Shown one piece after another: positions 24,120 to 24,431 of a stretch of 24,431 nt of DNA (its first letter is position 1; the number at the start of each line of letters is the position of its first letter). A program made the translations under genes and the position numbers. A model generated the notes under the pieces. It was given only the letters and a program-made list of their open reading frames with translations. It was not told the DNA's origin and ran no database searches. The stretch lies in IMG/VR virus record IMGVR_UViG_3300010157_000240, positions 1 through 24,431 of that record; one strand, 5' to 3'. The DNA comes from a virus.

Positions 24120-24431
24120 ATGGGATTATTTGATACGCTCTATGTAAAACGCAAGCTTCCAATTACTAAGGAAATTAAGAAAGCATTTCCTGATACTGAT
24201 TGGACTTTAGAAGACTTTCAGACCAAGGATCTGGATAATACCATGACCACTTATACTATTAAGGGTACTGGTCTTTATTGGGATAAGGTTGAAGGTGAGA
24301 TGGTTAGGACAATGACTGAAGCTGAAGAAAAGAAGGCTCGAAAGAAGAAGAGATGGGTATGGCCTTATAAGTTTGTTGAATCAAGTCGAAAGACTGAAAA
24401 AATATCTCATCATGGTGTCATTAACTTTTAT
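24120..24431 (+). CDS. Unrecognised basic protein, 3' end outside window
   Basis: 104 codons are visible, beginning M-G-L-F-D-T-L-Y-V-K-R-K-L-P and running to the window edge without a stop. It contains a lysine-rich stretch (E-E-K-K-A-R-K-K-K-R-W-V-W-P-Y-K) near residue 70. Of 16 lysine codons 13 are AAG, unlike the fibre genes upstream, which mostly use AAA. This suggests different selection on expression, or a different history. Start is the ATG at 24120, 41 bases after the S74 gene. CTATAAAG at 24096-24103 is a poor promoter match. I cannot name the family; the M-G-L-F-D start occurs in many small phage proteins. Confidence 0.65.
   Translation, partial: MGLFDTLYVKRKLPITKEIKKAFPDTDWTLEDFQTKDLDNTMTTYTIKGTGLYWDKVEGEMVRTMTEAEEKKARKKKRWVWPYKFVESSRKTEKISHHGVINFY

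Overview
The window looks like part of the late structural region of a large tailed phage, most likely a marine T4-like (myovirus-type) phage of a Gram-negative host. Four things point this way. Almost every protein is a tail-fibre, adhesin or baseplate-type protein. The last complete fibre gene ends in an S74 (endosialidase-type) intramolecular chaperone. Short gaps before several plus-strand genes carry T4-late-promoter-like octamers (TATAAATA or one-base variants). The fibre N-termini and C-termini resemble those I know from cyanophage and other marine T4-like fibres. No replication, packaging or lysis gene, tRNA, integrase, transposase or CRISPR array is visible. The DNA is AT-rich except for glycine-coding G-rich tracts.

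Layout. (1) 1-5025, plus strand: the 3' part of a repeat-built fibre gene broken by an in-frame TAG (1-438 / 439-873), then a small protein (882-1325) and a 1231-residue, extremely cysteine-rich, probably beta-solenoid protein (1330-5025). These are packed with gaps of 8 and 4 bases. (2) 5022-6643, minus strand: a two-gene cassette of a methyltransferase-like and a GT9/heptosyltransferase-like protein with overlapping stop and start codons. It meets the upstream gene tail to tail, and a perfect 16-bp inverted repeat covers its first start codon. (3) 6790-15177, plus strand: a glycine-rich fibre protein, an L-type-lectin-like protein, a YadA-head-type fibre protein, a second glycine-rich protein, and a second YadA-head-type gene that is a paralogue of the first and carries a one-base frameshift near 13566. 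(4) 15215-24078, plus strand: a PKD plus concanavalin-like protein, a 1212-residue LamG-containing protein, an NHL-propeller-like protein, and a fibre protein with an Mtd-N-like start and an S74 end. (5) 24120 to the window end: the start of an unrecognised basic protein with different lysine codon use.

Taken together, this is an adhesin array. At least six different fold types of putative receptor- or glycan-binding module are carried side by side, several with their own candidate late promoter. Two of the fibre genes are interrupted, and the frameshifted one shares long identical DNA blocks with an intact neighbour. That would permit fibre-tip exchange by recombination, or could reflect assembly or population variation. 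The antisense sugar-transfer and methylation pair may modify a surface glycan or virion protein; this is inference only. All function calls rest on reading motifs by eye, with no database search.
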